Shown piece by piece: positions 6,816-14,812 of a DNA stretch of 64,000 bases (its first letter is position 1; each line of letters begins with the position of its first letter). The notes below the pieces were generated by a model, which was not told the origin of the DNA, made no database searches, and saw only the letters and a list, made by a program, of their open reading frames with translations. A program made the translations under genes and the position numbers. Origin of the DNA: an uncultured Prevotella sp. (GTDB lineage: Bacteria > Bacteroidota > Bacteroidia > Bacteroidales > Bacteroidaceae); the NCBI GenBank assembly GCA_905211345.1, contig CAJMAO010000003.1, positions 9,326 to 73,325 of the forward strand, written 5' to 3'.

Positions 6816-9383
6816 ATGATAAGAAAACTTATAATATTGTTTCTTTTAACGCTGACACAGGCGGTAGGCGCCCAGACGATAAGCGGAATCGTGGTCGACG
6901 AGGAGACCGGCGAGGCCGTTCCACACCCCAGTGTGCAGTACAAGAAAGACAACACAGCCCATCCCGGCGACGCTTCGGGACGCTTCACAATACAACGACG
7001 CAACGACGAATACCTGACATTCAGCGCTGTTGGTTACAAGACATTGCGTATACTCATAGGGCCTAACACACCTGACGAGATGCGCATAACGCTGAAAGCC
7101 GACACGAAACGCCTGCAAGGCGTAACCATAAATGCAAAGCGAGGCAAATACAGCCGCAAGAACAACCCCGCAGTAGAGCTTATGAAGCGCGTCATAGCGG
7201 CGAAAAAGCGCACAGACTTGTCCAACCACGACTATTACCAATACAACAAATACCAAAAGATAACACTGGCCGTAAACGACATAACGCCTGAGGAAATAGA
7301 GAAAGAGAAAGAGCGCGGCAAAAAGCGCCAATGGCTGCTCGACCAAATAGAGATATGCCCGTACAACAACAAGCTGATACTGCCACTGTCTGTCGACGAG
7401 ACCGTAACCCAGAACCTTTACCGCAAAGACCCTAAGAAAGAAAAAACAATAATTCTTGGACAGAAGGCGACCGGAGTGAACGACCTGATACAGACAGGCG
7501 AAATACTCAACAATGTGGTGAAAGACGTATTCACCGATGTCGACCTTTACGATGACCAAATACGACTGCTGCAAAACCCGTTCACCAGTCCGATAGGCAA
7601 GGATGCAGTGGCGTTCTACCGTTTTTACATAGTCGACACGGTAATGGTCGACCGCGACAAGTGCTTTCACCTAGAATTTACCCCCAACAACCAGCAAGAC
7701 TTCGGCTTCCGCGGCGAAATATGGATACTTGCCGACTCTACGCTCCACGTCAAAAGGTGCGAGCTTTCATTACCGAAAAAAAGCGGGGTAAACTTCACCG
7801 ACAACCTGAGCATCGTGCAGGAATACGTCAAGCTGCCCAACGGCGAATGGGTGCTTAACGTCGACGACATGTGCGTAGAACTCTCTGTGGTAGACTTCCT
7901 GACAAAGGCCGTTGTCATAAGGACAACGCGCCTGACCGACTATGCGTTTGACCCGATACCCGACAAAATGTTCAAAGGCAAGGCCAAAGTAAAATACGAC
8001 CCGATGTCGAAAATGCGCGATGACACCTTCTGGGCCGACAACCGCACAGTAAACCTAACCAAGAGCGAAAGCTCCATGGGATCGTTTATCAACAGCCTAA
8101 CCAACACTAAAGGATTCAAGTACATCCTGTTCGGCCTCAAGGCCCTGATAGAAAACTATGTTGAGACCGGCACGATGAAACATCCGAGCAAGGTTGACAT
8201 CGGCCCTATCAACACGATGATAAGCTCTAACTTCATTGACGGAGTAAGAACACGCATAAGCGCGCAAACCACCGCAAACCTTTGTCCGCACCTATTCGTA
8301 TCCGGATATTACGCACGCGGATGGGACAGCAAGAAAAACTACTATAAGGGGCAGGTCGCATACTCGTTCAATAAGAAAGAATACATGCCGTGGGAATTTC
8401 CTAAACGCACGCTGGCTTTCACCTCGACGTATGACGTATGCTCGCCGTCAGACAAGTTCATGCCAACGGATAAGGATAACGTGTTCACGTCGTTGAAATG
8501 GACCGACGTAGACAAGATGATGTTCTACAACCGTCAAGAGCTGGCTTTCGAGTACGAGCTTGACTGGGGCTTCAAGACCACTGTAAGCCTGAAGACCGAG
8601 GAGAACGAAGCCTGCGGCAAGTTGTTCTTCACCCCAATGGCACTCTACGACCCCGACACGCCGGCCGCCACGCCCGGAAAAATACGAACAACCGAAGCGC
8701 GCATCGAACTGCGCTACGCCCCGGGCGAGACTTTCGTCAACACCAAGCAGCGCCGCCTGAAGATAAACTACGACGCGCCCGTGTTCACACTGAGCCACAC
8801 CGTAGGCGTAAAAGGCGTGCTCGGCGGCGACTACAATTACAATTTCACCGAGGCATCTATATACAAACGCTTCTGGCTGAACAGCTGGGGCAAGCTAGAC
8901 ATAACGCTCAAGGGCGGCATACAGTGGAACAAGGTGCCGTTCCCGCTGCTCATAATGCCGGCCGCCAACCTGTCATACATACGCGAAGAAGGCATGTTCA
9001 GCCTCATCAACAACATGGAGTTCCTCAACGACCGGTATGCTTCGCTCGACGTGCAGTGGGACCTGAACGGCAAGATTTTCAACCGCATACCGCTGCTGAA
9101 AAAACTTAAATGGCGCGAATGGCTCGGCGTGAAATGCCTGTGGGGCACGCTTACCGACAAGAACAACCCGACCCTGACGGCCAACGCCAACGACCAACTG
9201 CTGATGCACTTCCCCGAAGGCTCTTACATAATGGATTCCCACCGCCCGTACATCGAGCTGTCGGCCGGAATACACAACATATTCAAAGTAATACACGTTG
9301 AATACGTGCACCGCTTGAACTACCACCACCTGCCAACTGCTACGAAGAACGGCGTGAGGGTATGTTTGGAGTTCTCGTTTTAA
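6816..9383 (+). CDS. DUF5686 family outer-membrane protein with N-terminal carboxypeptidase-regulatory-like domain
   Basis: The 855-residue protein has a signal peptide ending near VGAQ (residue 20). A CarboxypepD_reg-like beta-sandwich (about 21-105) begins with ISGIVVDEETGEAVP and contains SAVGYKT. A long DUF5686 region fills the rest, including the GKAKVKYDPMSKM segment and a C-terminus ending in aromatic phenylalanine (EFSF), as in outer-membrane barrels. Function is unknown; the family resembles TonB-dependent receptor-like proteins without a plug. It follows the headgroup cluster by 21 bases and may be cotranscribed, though similar genes stand alone in other Bacteroidales. Confidence 0.85.
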   Translation: MIRKLIILFLLTLTQAVGAQTISGIVVDEETGEAVPHPSVQYKKDNTAHPGDASGRFTIQRRNDEYLTFSAVGYKTLRILIGPNTPDEMRITLKADTKRLQGVTINAKRGKYSRKNNPAVELMKRVIAAKKRTDLSNHDYYQYNKYQKITLAVNDITPEEIEKEKERGKKRQWLLDQIEICPYNNKLILPLSVDETVTQNLYRKDPKKEKTIILGQKATGVNDLIQTGEILNNVVKDVFTDVDLYDDQIRLLQNPFTSPIGKDAVAFYRFYIVDTVMVDRDKCFHLEFTPNNQQDFGFRGEIWILADSTLHVKRCELSLPKKSGVNFTDNLSIVQEYVKLPNGEWVLNVDDMCVELSVVDFLTKAVVIRTTRLTDYAFDPIPDKMFKGKAKVKYDPMSKMRDDTFWADNRTVNLTKSESSMGSFINSLTNTKGFKYILFGLKALIENYVETGTMKHPSKVDIGPINTMISSNFIDGVRTRISAQTTANLCPHLFVSGYYARGWDSKKNYYKGQVAYSFNKKEYMPWEFPKRTLAFTSTYDVCSPSDKFMPTDKDNVFTSLKWTDVDKMMFYNRQELAFEYELDWGFKTTVSLKTEENEACGKLFFTPMALYDPDTPAATPGKIRTTEARIELRYAPGETFVNTKQRRLKINYDAPVFTLSHTVGVKGVLGGDYNYNFTEASIYKRFWLNSWGKLDITLKGGIQWNKVPFPLLIMPAANLSYIREEGMFSLINNMEFLNDRYASLDVQWDLNGKIFNRIPLLKKLKWREWLGVKCLWGTLTDKNNPTLTANANDQLLMHFPEGSYIMDSHRPYIELSAGIHNIFKVIHVEYVHRLNYHHLPTATKNGVRVCLEFSF

Positions 9384-9490
9384 AGGGAAAAAGGAGTAAG
9401 GAGGGAAGAAGTAAGAAGAAATGCGACATGGACAAGGCGTTAAGCCAAAGTAATCTACTTACTCCTCCCCTCCTTCTCCTTCCCTCCTAA
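9384..9490. repeat. Intergenic imperfect inverted repeat (AGGAGTAAGGAGGGAAG family)
   Basis: A purine-rich arm beginning just after the DUF5686 stop (GGAGTAAGGAGGGAAG) is mirrored by a pyrimidine-rich arm at about 9460-9488 (TACTCCTCCCCTCCTTCTCC). Similar pyrimidine arms recur at 34160-34200. Confidence 0.6.
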
Positions 9491-9511
9491 AAAATAAAAA
9501 CCAACAAAGCC

Positions 9512-9997
9512 ATGAGAAAAATAAAAAATCCTTTCGCGCATCGTGAAGGCTATGACTGCTTCGGATGCAGCCCGGCCAACCCTATCGGAATACACATGGA
9601 GTTTTACGAAGACGGCGACGAAGTAGTCTGCTTCTGGAATCCGAAAACCCACTACCAAGGCTGGTTCGACACCATGCACGGCGGCATATTGGCTACAATC
9701 GCCGACGAGACCGCCGCATGGACGATGTTTCGCAAACTACAGACCACAGGCATGACCACAAAACTGGAGCTGCGCTACAAAAAGCCCGTAATGACAACCG
9801 AGGGACAGATAACCGTGCGCGGACGCATAACCGAGCAACGGCGCAGCCTAGTGACGATTGACGTCAAGATAGAAAACTCCCACGGCGACGTATGCGTAGA
9901 GGCGCGCGCCATATATTTCGCCTTCGACAAACGGAAAGCCGAAGAAATGGGCTTTACATCATGCGAGCTTGAAGGCGACGAGCTGCTGCCAATGTAA
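9512..9997 (+). CDS. PaaI-like hotdog-fold thioesterase
   Basis: The 161-residue protein carries the hotdog central-helix signature HGGILATIADETAAW (residues 56-70), where the family places its catalytic acidic residue, and beta-strands typical of PaaI/acyl-CoA thioesterases. An N-terminal CFGCSPANPIG segment is common in Bacteroidetes members. These enzymes hydrolyse acyl-CoA thioesters in the cytoplasm; the substrate here is not evident. It is flanked by repeat-rich intergenic DNA on both sides and appears to be transcribed alone. Confidence 0.85.
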   Translation: MRKIKNPFAHREGYDCFGCSPANPIGIHMEFYEDGDEVVCFWNPKTHYQGWFDTMHGGILATIADETAAWTMFRKLQTTGMTTKLELRYKKPVMTTEGQITVRGRITEQRRSLVTIDVKIENSHGDVCVEARAIYFAFDKRKAEEMGFTSCELEGDELLPM

Positions 9998-10482
9998 ACA
10001 CCAACATCATTCCCTACGATGATGATAAACCAGCCTGCTGCACAACTTTCCCGCCGATAGCAGTGGCATATATGCAGCGTGGCATGTCACATACTGAACA
10101 TTTTTACCCAAATCATCCTTCAATCTTTCATCTTGCGCATAAAACCACTGACTATCAATCATTTGCAAGATGAAAGATTGTCTATCGATCTTTCATCCAT
10201 CTTTCATTCCGCCGCTTATGATGAAAGATAATGAAAGATGTCACAGTACATCTTTCAGCACTTAACATCCTGACATACAGTGCATTATTCCGCTTAATGA
10301 AAGATTGAAAGATAAACGGCATGGTTTTCTAGTATTTATAAATTTATGATATGCCGCCTAACGCAGTGCCAAACACGGCCTTTCATGCCGCAATAGACCG
10401 CCTTTCACCATGCCGTTTACGGCTTTTTGCGAAGAATATTTTTGCGTCGGTTAATGTTTATAATCAGAGTCTACTTTTAAGC
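9998..10482. repeat. 485-bp gap with ATCTTTCAT repeats in both orientations and a GCC-CTTTC palindrome block
   Basis: No gene is visible. A perfect 16-bp inverted repeat (CAATCTTTCATCTTGC at 10121-10136, complement at 10165-10180) is followed by two more ATCTTTCAT units at about 10188-10206 and two inverse units (GATGAAAGAT, AATGAAAGAT) at about 10219-10240, then further copies to about 10310. At 10366-10431 there is a block of the GGCCTTTCA/ACGGCTTTTTGCG family found elsewhere in the window. Confidence 0.75.
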
Positions 10483-11109
10483 TTACTTGTCATATTCTCT
10501 TTGTAATTCAGCATACCAATCTTTAACACGGGTTATTTGATTTTGAACTTTCTGTGAGATTGGAAATCTTGGCGGCATTACTTTAATACATTCAGGATGC
10601 CCATGATTAAGCCAGTGACTTTCAAAGTCTTGATCTAAATAAAGAACATAATAGCAATCATCACTTTCGTCCATAGCTTTGTCATAATGTTCTTGCGGAA
10701 CGGACATAACAATACATAGCTCCCTTCGATATTCCACCACATCGCCAACATGAAAACGCAGCTTATCCTTTGGTCGTCCACGAAAATAACAACCGAAGCG
10801 AAATGACGGATATGGGCGTTCGTCTATCAAAGTTCCATGCTGGTCATATAGCCATACCGCATAACTGTCAAGACAATATGGCGTAAGAATAACGCCTTGC
10901 GGCACTTGATGGATGTAAAAACAATAAATGTCGTTCCATGCGCTACGCACCTCCAACAGTTGTCTTATTCCTGCTTCGGCATCTTCTAATTTCTTGTAAA
11001 AAGATATATCCGACACTTCCGTAGTAAACGGTTGGTAATCGTCTTTCTGCCGACGGCGTTTCTTCATAAATGTGACTGCTTCCAATACAAATAAACTGTT
11101 CTTCCTCAT
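10483..11109 (-). CDS. Unknown accessory protein paired with an SF0329-like protein
   Basis: The 208-residue product is rich in aromatic residues and acidic patches, with no signal peptide or membrane segment. A small SH3- or barrel-like core may lie around GCYFRGRPKDKLRFHVGDVVEYR (residues about 108-130; a D-K-L-x-F-x-V-G-D-V-V pattern). I do not recognise the family. Its start overlaps the stop of the upstream gene as ATGA, so the two are translationally coupled. The AT-rich codon use resembles the neighbouring nuclease and differs from the core genes on either side, which suggests acquired DNA. A partner of a polymorphic-toxin or immunity system is one possibility. Confidence 0.7.
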   Translation of the reverse strand: MRKNSLFVLEAVTFMKKRRRQKDDYQPFTTEVSDISFYKKLEDAEAGIRQLLEVRSAWNDIYCFYIHQVPQGVILTPYCLDSYAVWLYDQHGTLIDERPYPSFRFGCYFRGRPKDKLRFHVGDVVEYRRELCIVMSVPQEHYDKAMDESDDCYYVLYLDQDFESHWLNHGHPECIKVMPPRFPISQKVQNQITRVKDWYAELQREYDK

Positions 11110-11579
11110 GTTCGTCTGTTTTCTGTGTTTGTCCGCTTAATCTCCAATCTTTTCCTGATAATCCATGCTATGCATGAGTACTCGTCTTTTTCCAGCATCT
11201 GCGCCAACCGCCTTTTTCCGATACGTTTGTCGCAAGCGAGTAGATAGGGCACCATTTTCCACCTGTCATTGAATGTGTGTGTCAGCAGCTCGCCCTTATG
11301 GCAATCAATATATGCTTTTATCAATCGTGATATGTTTTTTGCCTCATCGTAAAAATTCCAATCGCTGTTGTCCCACATGGCGTTTTTAGGAAAATCCCAC
11401 ACAATTTCCTTTCCAATGGTAATCCAATAACGCGGAATCCCTAAACATTCACCAATGTCATAAGCACAACTGTGTATCTGAAAAGCCACATCTTTGTCAA
11501 TCACATTGTATAAGGCTGACTGCAACTTGCTCCAAGGATGGGGACCCTTTATATTTCTGCACGGTCCGTATTTTGCCAT
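11106..11579 (-). CDS. SF0329-family-like protein
   Basis: The 157-residue protein contains PHPWSKLQSALYNVI (residues 13-27), IPRYWITIGKEIVWDFP (about 48-64) and CDKRIGKRRL near residue 115-124. Together these match my memory of the small SF0329 family, which occurs scattered among enterobacteria and Bacteroidetes in accessory DNA, often near toxin or immunity genes, and has no assigned activity. It is the first gene of a two-gene unit (ATGA overlap with the next). A hairpin terminator separates it from the small gene upstream. Confidence 0.6.
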   Translation of the reverse strand: MAKYGPCRNIKGPHPWSKLQSALYNVIDKDVAFQIHSCAYDIGECLGIPRYWITIGKEIVWDFPKNAMWDNSDWNFYDEAKNISRLIKAYIDCHKGELLTHTFNDRWKMVPYLLACDKRIGKRRLAQMLEKDEYSCIAWIIRKRLEIKRTNTENRRT

Positions 11580-11660
11580 AATTATATTTTTGTTGATTAT
11601 CGTATTTTCTTTTAAAACTGCTAAAAAAGATAATTTTCAATTATTCCATGATATATAAGC

Positions 11661-11700
11661 AAAGAGAGATGTGTCAAAATACTGCGGCACACCTCTCTTT
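11661..11700 (-). terminator. Hairpin terminator downstream of the small DUF6140-like gene
   Basis: AAAGAGAGATGTGT (11661-11674) pairs with GCACACCTCTCTTT (11687-11700) apart from mismatches, around a 12-nt loop. On the minus strand it follows the stop of the 66-residue protein by about 15 bases. The T-runs are short. Confidence 0.6.
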
Positions 11701-11714
11701 TTATTATTTTGCTT

Positions 11715-11915
11715 TTAAATTCTCTCGTACTCCACTTTATATTGCCCTATCTGGCAACAAGTCACAGGCACATCAATACCCATATTTTTCCACGCATTTT
11801 GAATTGCCACATCATTAGGGGTTAATGCTGTTTTACTAAGTACATACACTACCATACCTTTCTTGATCTTGCCTTGGTACAGGTCTCTTTGAGCTGTTAA
11901 TTTGTAACGATACAT
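11715..11915 (-). CDS. Small DUF6140-like protein
   Basis: The open frame extends upstream over the nuclease gene, but the best start is the ATG at 11915 (MYRYKLTAQ), giving 66 residues; an ATG at 11945 that overlaps the nuclease stop is the alternative. The pattern of a short N-terminal strand, then IKKGMVVYV, then a helix with NAWKNMGIDV resembles the small DUF6140 proteins common in Bacteroidales accessory regions, whose function is unknown. It lies directly behind the nuclease gene on the same strand and is probably cotranscribed with it. Confidence 0.5.
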   Translation of the reverse strand: MYRYKLTAQRDLYQGKIKKGMVVYVLSKTALTPNDVAIQNAWKNMGIDVPVTCCQIGQYKVEYERI

Positions 11916-11937
11916 TGTTTTTAAAGTTTTTATAAAG

Positions 11938-12804
11938 TTAAACATTAAGTTGATAAGTATCTGAGATACGTTCCCAGACACATTTGTTTTCCTGTTTGGA
12001 TTTTTCTTTATCAAGGCGGAACACGCCAACGAAGCGATAAAAGCAGAAGCCAAGGTCATCTTTGTAACGCAAGAATGTGATACGAGTTTCTTCGGGAGCT
12101 GAAAGCCATTGCCTCAAATGTTCCGCCGGTGTGATTTTTTTATTTTCCTTTTTAGGGTATTCATATATAAACTTTTTGTCTTCTGAAAGTTTATTGTGCC
12201 AAAGAGTGTGATTGGTGTTAGGCCACCATATTATTTCATTCTTCTTGTTCGGCACAGCTGCACCCGACGCACGCAAGAAACCACGATGTTTAGGTTTTGT
12301 TCCAAATATAGCAGCTACATCTTCAGTAGTACGCAGACATTCATTGTCCTCAACTTTCAGATAACCTTTATTGCGGTGATATTCCACTGTGAGAGTGCTT
12401 GCGTCGTCCCATGGCTTAAATTTGTCACCTAGTTCTGTGATGCGTTGCCTTATGAGGCTCACGACATCCGTAACTTGGCGGTGGATTTCTTGAATGTCAC
12501 AATCACAATCTATCACTATAGGCTTAGAGCTTGTGACTTTCAAGATTTCCTCATTGCGGATGTTGTCAACCTCCACGTTGTTTTTATGGAACGGCTCATT
12601 TATCTCTATGAAAATGTTGAGCTGAGGAATGTATAAGTCTGCAAGCGCATACTTGTCTTGTGTCCTTTTGATGTATTGCTGGACAACAAACTTAACCCTG
12701 TCATCATCCAACTGGTGCCATATCCGGCTGATAACGTAGGACTCCGTCTTTTTCTTGCTTATCTTGGCAAACAGACGCTCCATGTATTCTAACTTGAAAT
12801 CCAT
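11938..12804 (-). CDS. Probable AbaSI/PvuRts1I-type modification-dependent restriction endonuclease
   Basis: The 288-residue protein has an N-terminal nuclease-like domain (about 1-125) with YALADLYIPQLNIFIEINEP followed by H, a D-x9-E-x-N arrangement like the Vsr-type catalytic core. The C-terminal half (about 140-288) includes EIIWWPN, TLWHNKLSED and LGFCFYRFVG, resembling the SRA-like base-flipping domain of AbaSI enzymes. Those enzymes cut DNA near 5-hydroxymethyl- or glucosyl-hydroxymethylcytosine and act alone against phages with modified DNA. The match is from memory of the family pattern. No methyltransferase is next to it, as expected for a type IV enzyme. It lies in an AT-rich accessory patch behind a long leader. 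Confidence 0.6.
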   Translation of the reverse strand: MDFKLEYMERLFAKISKKKTESYVISRIWHQLDDDRVKFVVQQYIKRTQDKYALADLYIPQLNIFIEINEPFHKNNVEVDNIRNEEILKVTSSKPIVIDCDCDIQEIHRQVTDVVSLIRQRITELGDKFKPWDDASTLTVEYHRNKGYLKVEDNECLRTTEDVAAIFGTKPKHRGFLRASGAAVPNKKNEIIWWPNTNHTLWHNKLSEDKKFIYEYPKKENKKITPAEHLRQWLSAPEETRITFLRYKDDLGFCFYRFVGVFRLDKEKSKQENKCVWERISDTYQLNV

Positions 12805-12816
12805 ATTATTTATGTT

Positions 12817-12885
12817 TTAAGGTTTGTACTTCGTTCCTGCAAACTGAATAAAAGAAAAAGGACACAGCCTAATCTTTTCACTCAT
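12817..12885 (-). CDS. Possible 22-residue leader peptide
   Basis: ATG at 12885 overlaps the stop of the preceding small frame as ATGA and encodes MSEKIRLCPFSFIQFAGT plus four residues. It ends 13 bases before the nuclease ATG. I do not recognise it. The overlap and position in the leader are the only evidence that it is translated. Confidence 0.25.
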   Translation of the reverse strand: MSEKIRLCPFSFIQFAGTKYKP

Positions 12886-12995
12886 TCTCTTAGCTGGGCT
12901 CTGGTAAAACCCTCATCGTCAAATAAGGAAAAGCAGTCTGCGCCCCTTGCAGGGTACAAACCAACCTTTCGACTTATCATTTGGACGATGTGCAT
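12882..12995 (-). CDS. Possible 37-residue small protein in the nuclease leader
   Basis: ATG at 12995 opens a 37-codon frame (start MHIVQMISRK, end TRAQLRE) inside the leader of the nuclease transcript, coupled to the next small frame by an ATGA overlap. It has no recognisable domain and may be chance or the remnant of a longer gene. Confidence 0.25.
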   Translation of the reverse strand: MHIVQMISRKVGLYPARGADCFSLFDDEGFTRAQLRE

Positions 12996-13124
12996 AAATG
13001 TACCAGATTTAGCTAAGCCAAACAATGTTGTCTACAAGTAGCTTGCAATATGTCTTCTAAATTCTTATGTCCGTTTCGTAACCTCCTTTTTGAAAATTGA
13101 ACACATATAATTTGTTCTCGTTTA

Positions 13125-13156
13125 CAAAAATAGGGAAAAAGGCCGAACGTACCAAA
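13125..13156 (-). promoter_or_regulatory. Promoter for the nuclease transcript
   Basis: On the minus strand TTTG (13156-13153), a 20-nt spacer and TATTTTTG (13132-13125) match the Bacteroidetes promoter. Transcription would start near 13118 and leave a leader of about 314 nt before the nuclease ATG. Confidence 0.7.
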
Positions 13157-13390
13157 GAAATTCGAGACAATTCGCAGACTGCCATATAAAATTAGCAAAC
13201 AGCCCTCTGCAACCGTTTTCTATAAATAGTATCAATATTTTTGATATAATGTGTGGAATGTTGTCTCTGTAAACTCTTAATTTATCTGTTTTTGATAATT
13301 ATACCCGAAACTTCCCGATTTTTGCATTTCCAACGTTAAAAAATCTTTAAGACTTGCATTTTCTTTGATTTTACACGATTTTAAAAGAAA

Positions 13391-13431
13391 AATAAAAGGC
13401 ACATAGGTTATAAGCCTATGTGCCTTTTATT
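13391..13431 (-). terminator. Terminator of the exoA gene
   Basis: A perfect 17-bp inverted repeat (13391-13407 with 13415-13431; core AAAAGGCACATAGG) with a 7-nt loop, directly after the exoA stop on the minus strand. A/T-rich flanks on both sides allow it to work in either direction. Confidence 0.9.
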
Positions 13432-13446
13432 TATTATATAACTTTT

Positions 13447-14196
13447 TTATAACACAAGTTCCACAGGACAATGGTCGGAACCGTAAATCTCATTATGGAT
13501 TGCGGCTGACTTTATTTGCGGGACGAGACGGTTGGAGACGATAAAATAATCAATGCGCCAACCGGCGTTCTTCTCACGTGCGTGGAAGCGGTACGACCAC
13601 CATGAGTATGCTCCTTCTAGGTCTGGATAAAAATAGCGGAAAGTGTCTGTAAAGCCTGAAGATAGCAAAGTGGTGAACTTATCGCGCTCTTCGTCGGTAA
13701 AACCGGCGTTACGACGATTCGTCTTAGGGTTCTTCAAGTCGATTTCATTATGCGCCACGTTCATGTCGCCGCAAGCTATTACGGGCTTTACGGCATTAAG
13801 CCGTAGCATGTATTCACGGAAATCGTCCTCCCATTTCATGCGGTAATCGAGACGGCGCAGGCCGTCTTGCGAGTTCGGCGTATATACAGTGACAAGGTAG
13901 AAGTCGGGCATCTCAAGAGTGATGACGCGCCCTTCGTGGTCGTGCTCGTCAATGCCAAGACCGTAAGTAACGCTCAACGGCTCATGCTTTGTGAATATGG
14001 CTGTACCTGAATAGCCTTTTTTTTCTGCATAATTCCAATAGGACTTGTAACCATCAAAAAACAAGTCGAGCTGACCTTGCTGCATTTTCGTCTCCTGAAG
14101 GCAGAAGAAATCAGCATCAAGCTGCCTGAAAGCATCACTGAAGCCCTTACTTTCGCAGGCGCGAAGGCCGTTGACATTCCATGAGATGAGTTTCAT
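13447..14196 (-). CDS. xth: Exodeoxyribonuclease III / AP endonuclease
   Basis: The 249-residue protein has the full set of exonuclease III motifs: [10 protein letters not shown] (residues 4-13), LQETK (34-38), GYSGTAIF (61-68), VYTPN (about 102-106), [12 protein letters not shown] (about 143-154), a WRIDY segment near 217 and GSDHCPV near 239-245. The enzyme cuts abasic sites and trims 3' ends of double-stranded DNA in base-excision repair. Length fits the family. It appears monocistronic, with a strong terminator behind it and an inverted repeat before it. Confidence 0.97.
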   Translation of the reverse strand: MKLISWNVNGLRACESKGFSDAFRQLDADFFCLQETKMQQGQLDLFFDGYKSYWNYAEKKGYSGTAIFTKHEPLSVTYGLGIDEHDHEGRVITLEMPDFYLVTVYTPNSQDGLRRLDYRMKWEDDFREYMLRLNAVKPVIACGDMNVAHNEIDLKNPKTNRRNAGFTDEERDKFTTLLSSGFTDTFRYFYPDLEGAYSWWSYRFHAREKNAGWRIDYFIVSNRLVPQIKSAAIHNEIYGSDHCPVELVL

Positions 14197-14213
14197 ATTT
14201 ATCGGAGATTTAA

Positions 14214-14335
14214 AGAATTTAAGGAAGTCAAAGGAGTTGAATACAAATATCTATAAACTTAAAGAGTTAAGAAAGCAATAAGAGTAATGTCTTTTTAACT
14301 CCTTTGACTTCCTTAACTCCTTTAACTTCTTGATA
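14214..14335. repeat. Intergenic inverted repeat (AAGGAGTT/AACTCCTT family)
   Basis: A perfect 18-bp arm AAGGAAGTCAAAGGAGTT (14221-14238) pairs with 14297-14314; further AACTCCTTTAACTTC follows. It fills nearly the whole gap between ribH and exoA. A related copy lies at 45040-45157. Confidence 0.75.
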
Positions 14336-14812
14336 TTAGAATTTCGCCATTTTTATGGCATCTATCGCACATTCATCGCCCTTGTTGCCAAGTCGTCCGC
14401 CGCTACGGTCTTTAGCCTGTTGCAGGTCATTAGTTGTCAGAAGACCATAAATTACCGGAATCTCGCTTTTTGCATTAAGACGGGCTATGCCGTAAGTCAC
14501 TCCTTGACAGATATAATCGAAATGCGGAGTCTCGCCCCTGATGACACTGCCTAAGATGATTATCGCATCATAACCGCCGTTAAGCGTCATCTGATGGGCC
14601 CCGTAAATAAGTTCGAAACTACCGGGAACGGTCTTAACGTGGATATTCTCTGGCAGTGCGCCGTGCTTCTCCAATGTCTTTACCGCTCCGTCAAGAAGCG
14701 CTCCTGTTATCTCGGGATTCCACTCGGCCACAACAATACCGAAACACATGTTACTTGCGTCTGGCACATTGGCCGGATCGTAATCAGACAAGTTGTGCAG
14801 TGCTGTAGCCAT
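14336..14812 (-). CDS. ribH: 6,7-dimethyl-8-ribityllumazine synthase
   Basis: The 158-residue protein shows the lumazine synthase motifs: [10 protein letters not shown] (residues 27-36), [14 protein letters not shown] (about 62-75), [18 protein letters not shown] (about 85-102) and a C-terminal GNKGDECA. It condenses 5-amino-6-ribitylamino-uracil with dihydroxybutanone phosphate in riboflavin synthesis, in the cytoplasm, often as a 60-mer. Its ATG shares one base with the stop of the TPR gene upstream, so it is translationally coupled to it. No other rib genes are near. Confidence 0.97.
   Translation of the reverse strand: MATALHNLSDYDPANVPDASNMCFGIVVAEWNPEITGALLDGAVKTLEKHGALPENIHVKTVPGSFELIYGAHQMTLNGGYDAIIILGSVIRGETPHFDYICQGVTYGIARLNAKSEIPVIYGLLTTNDLQQAKDRSGGRLGNKGDECAIDAIKMAKF

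Noticed and set aside
9998..10482. Possible CRISPR array
   Set aside because: The repeated units are short, in both orientations and irregularly spaced, and there are no cas genes.
13013..13198. 61-codon minus-strand frame upstream of the nuclease
   Set aside because: Its start lies upstream of the -7 box of the nuclease promoter, so the mapped transcript would not include it.
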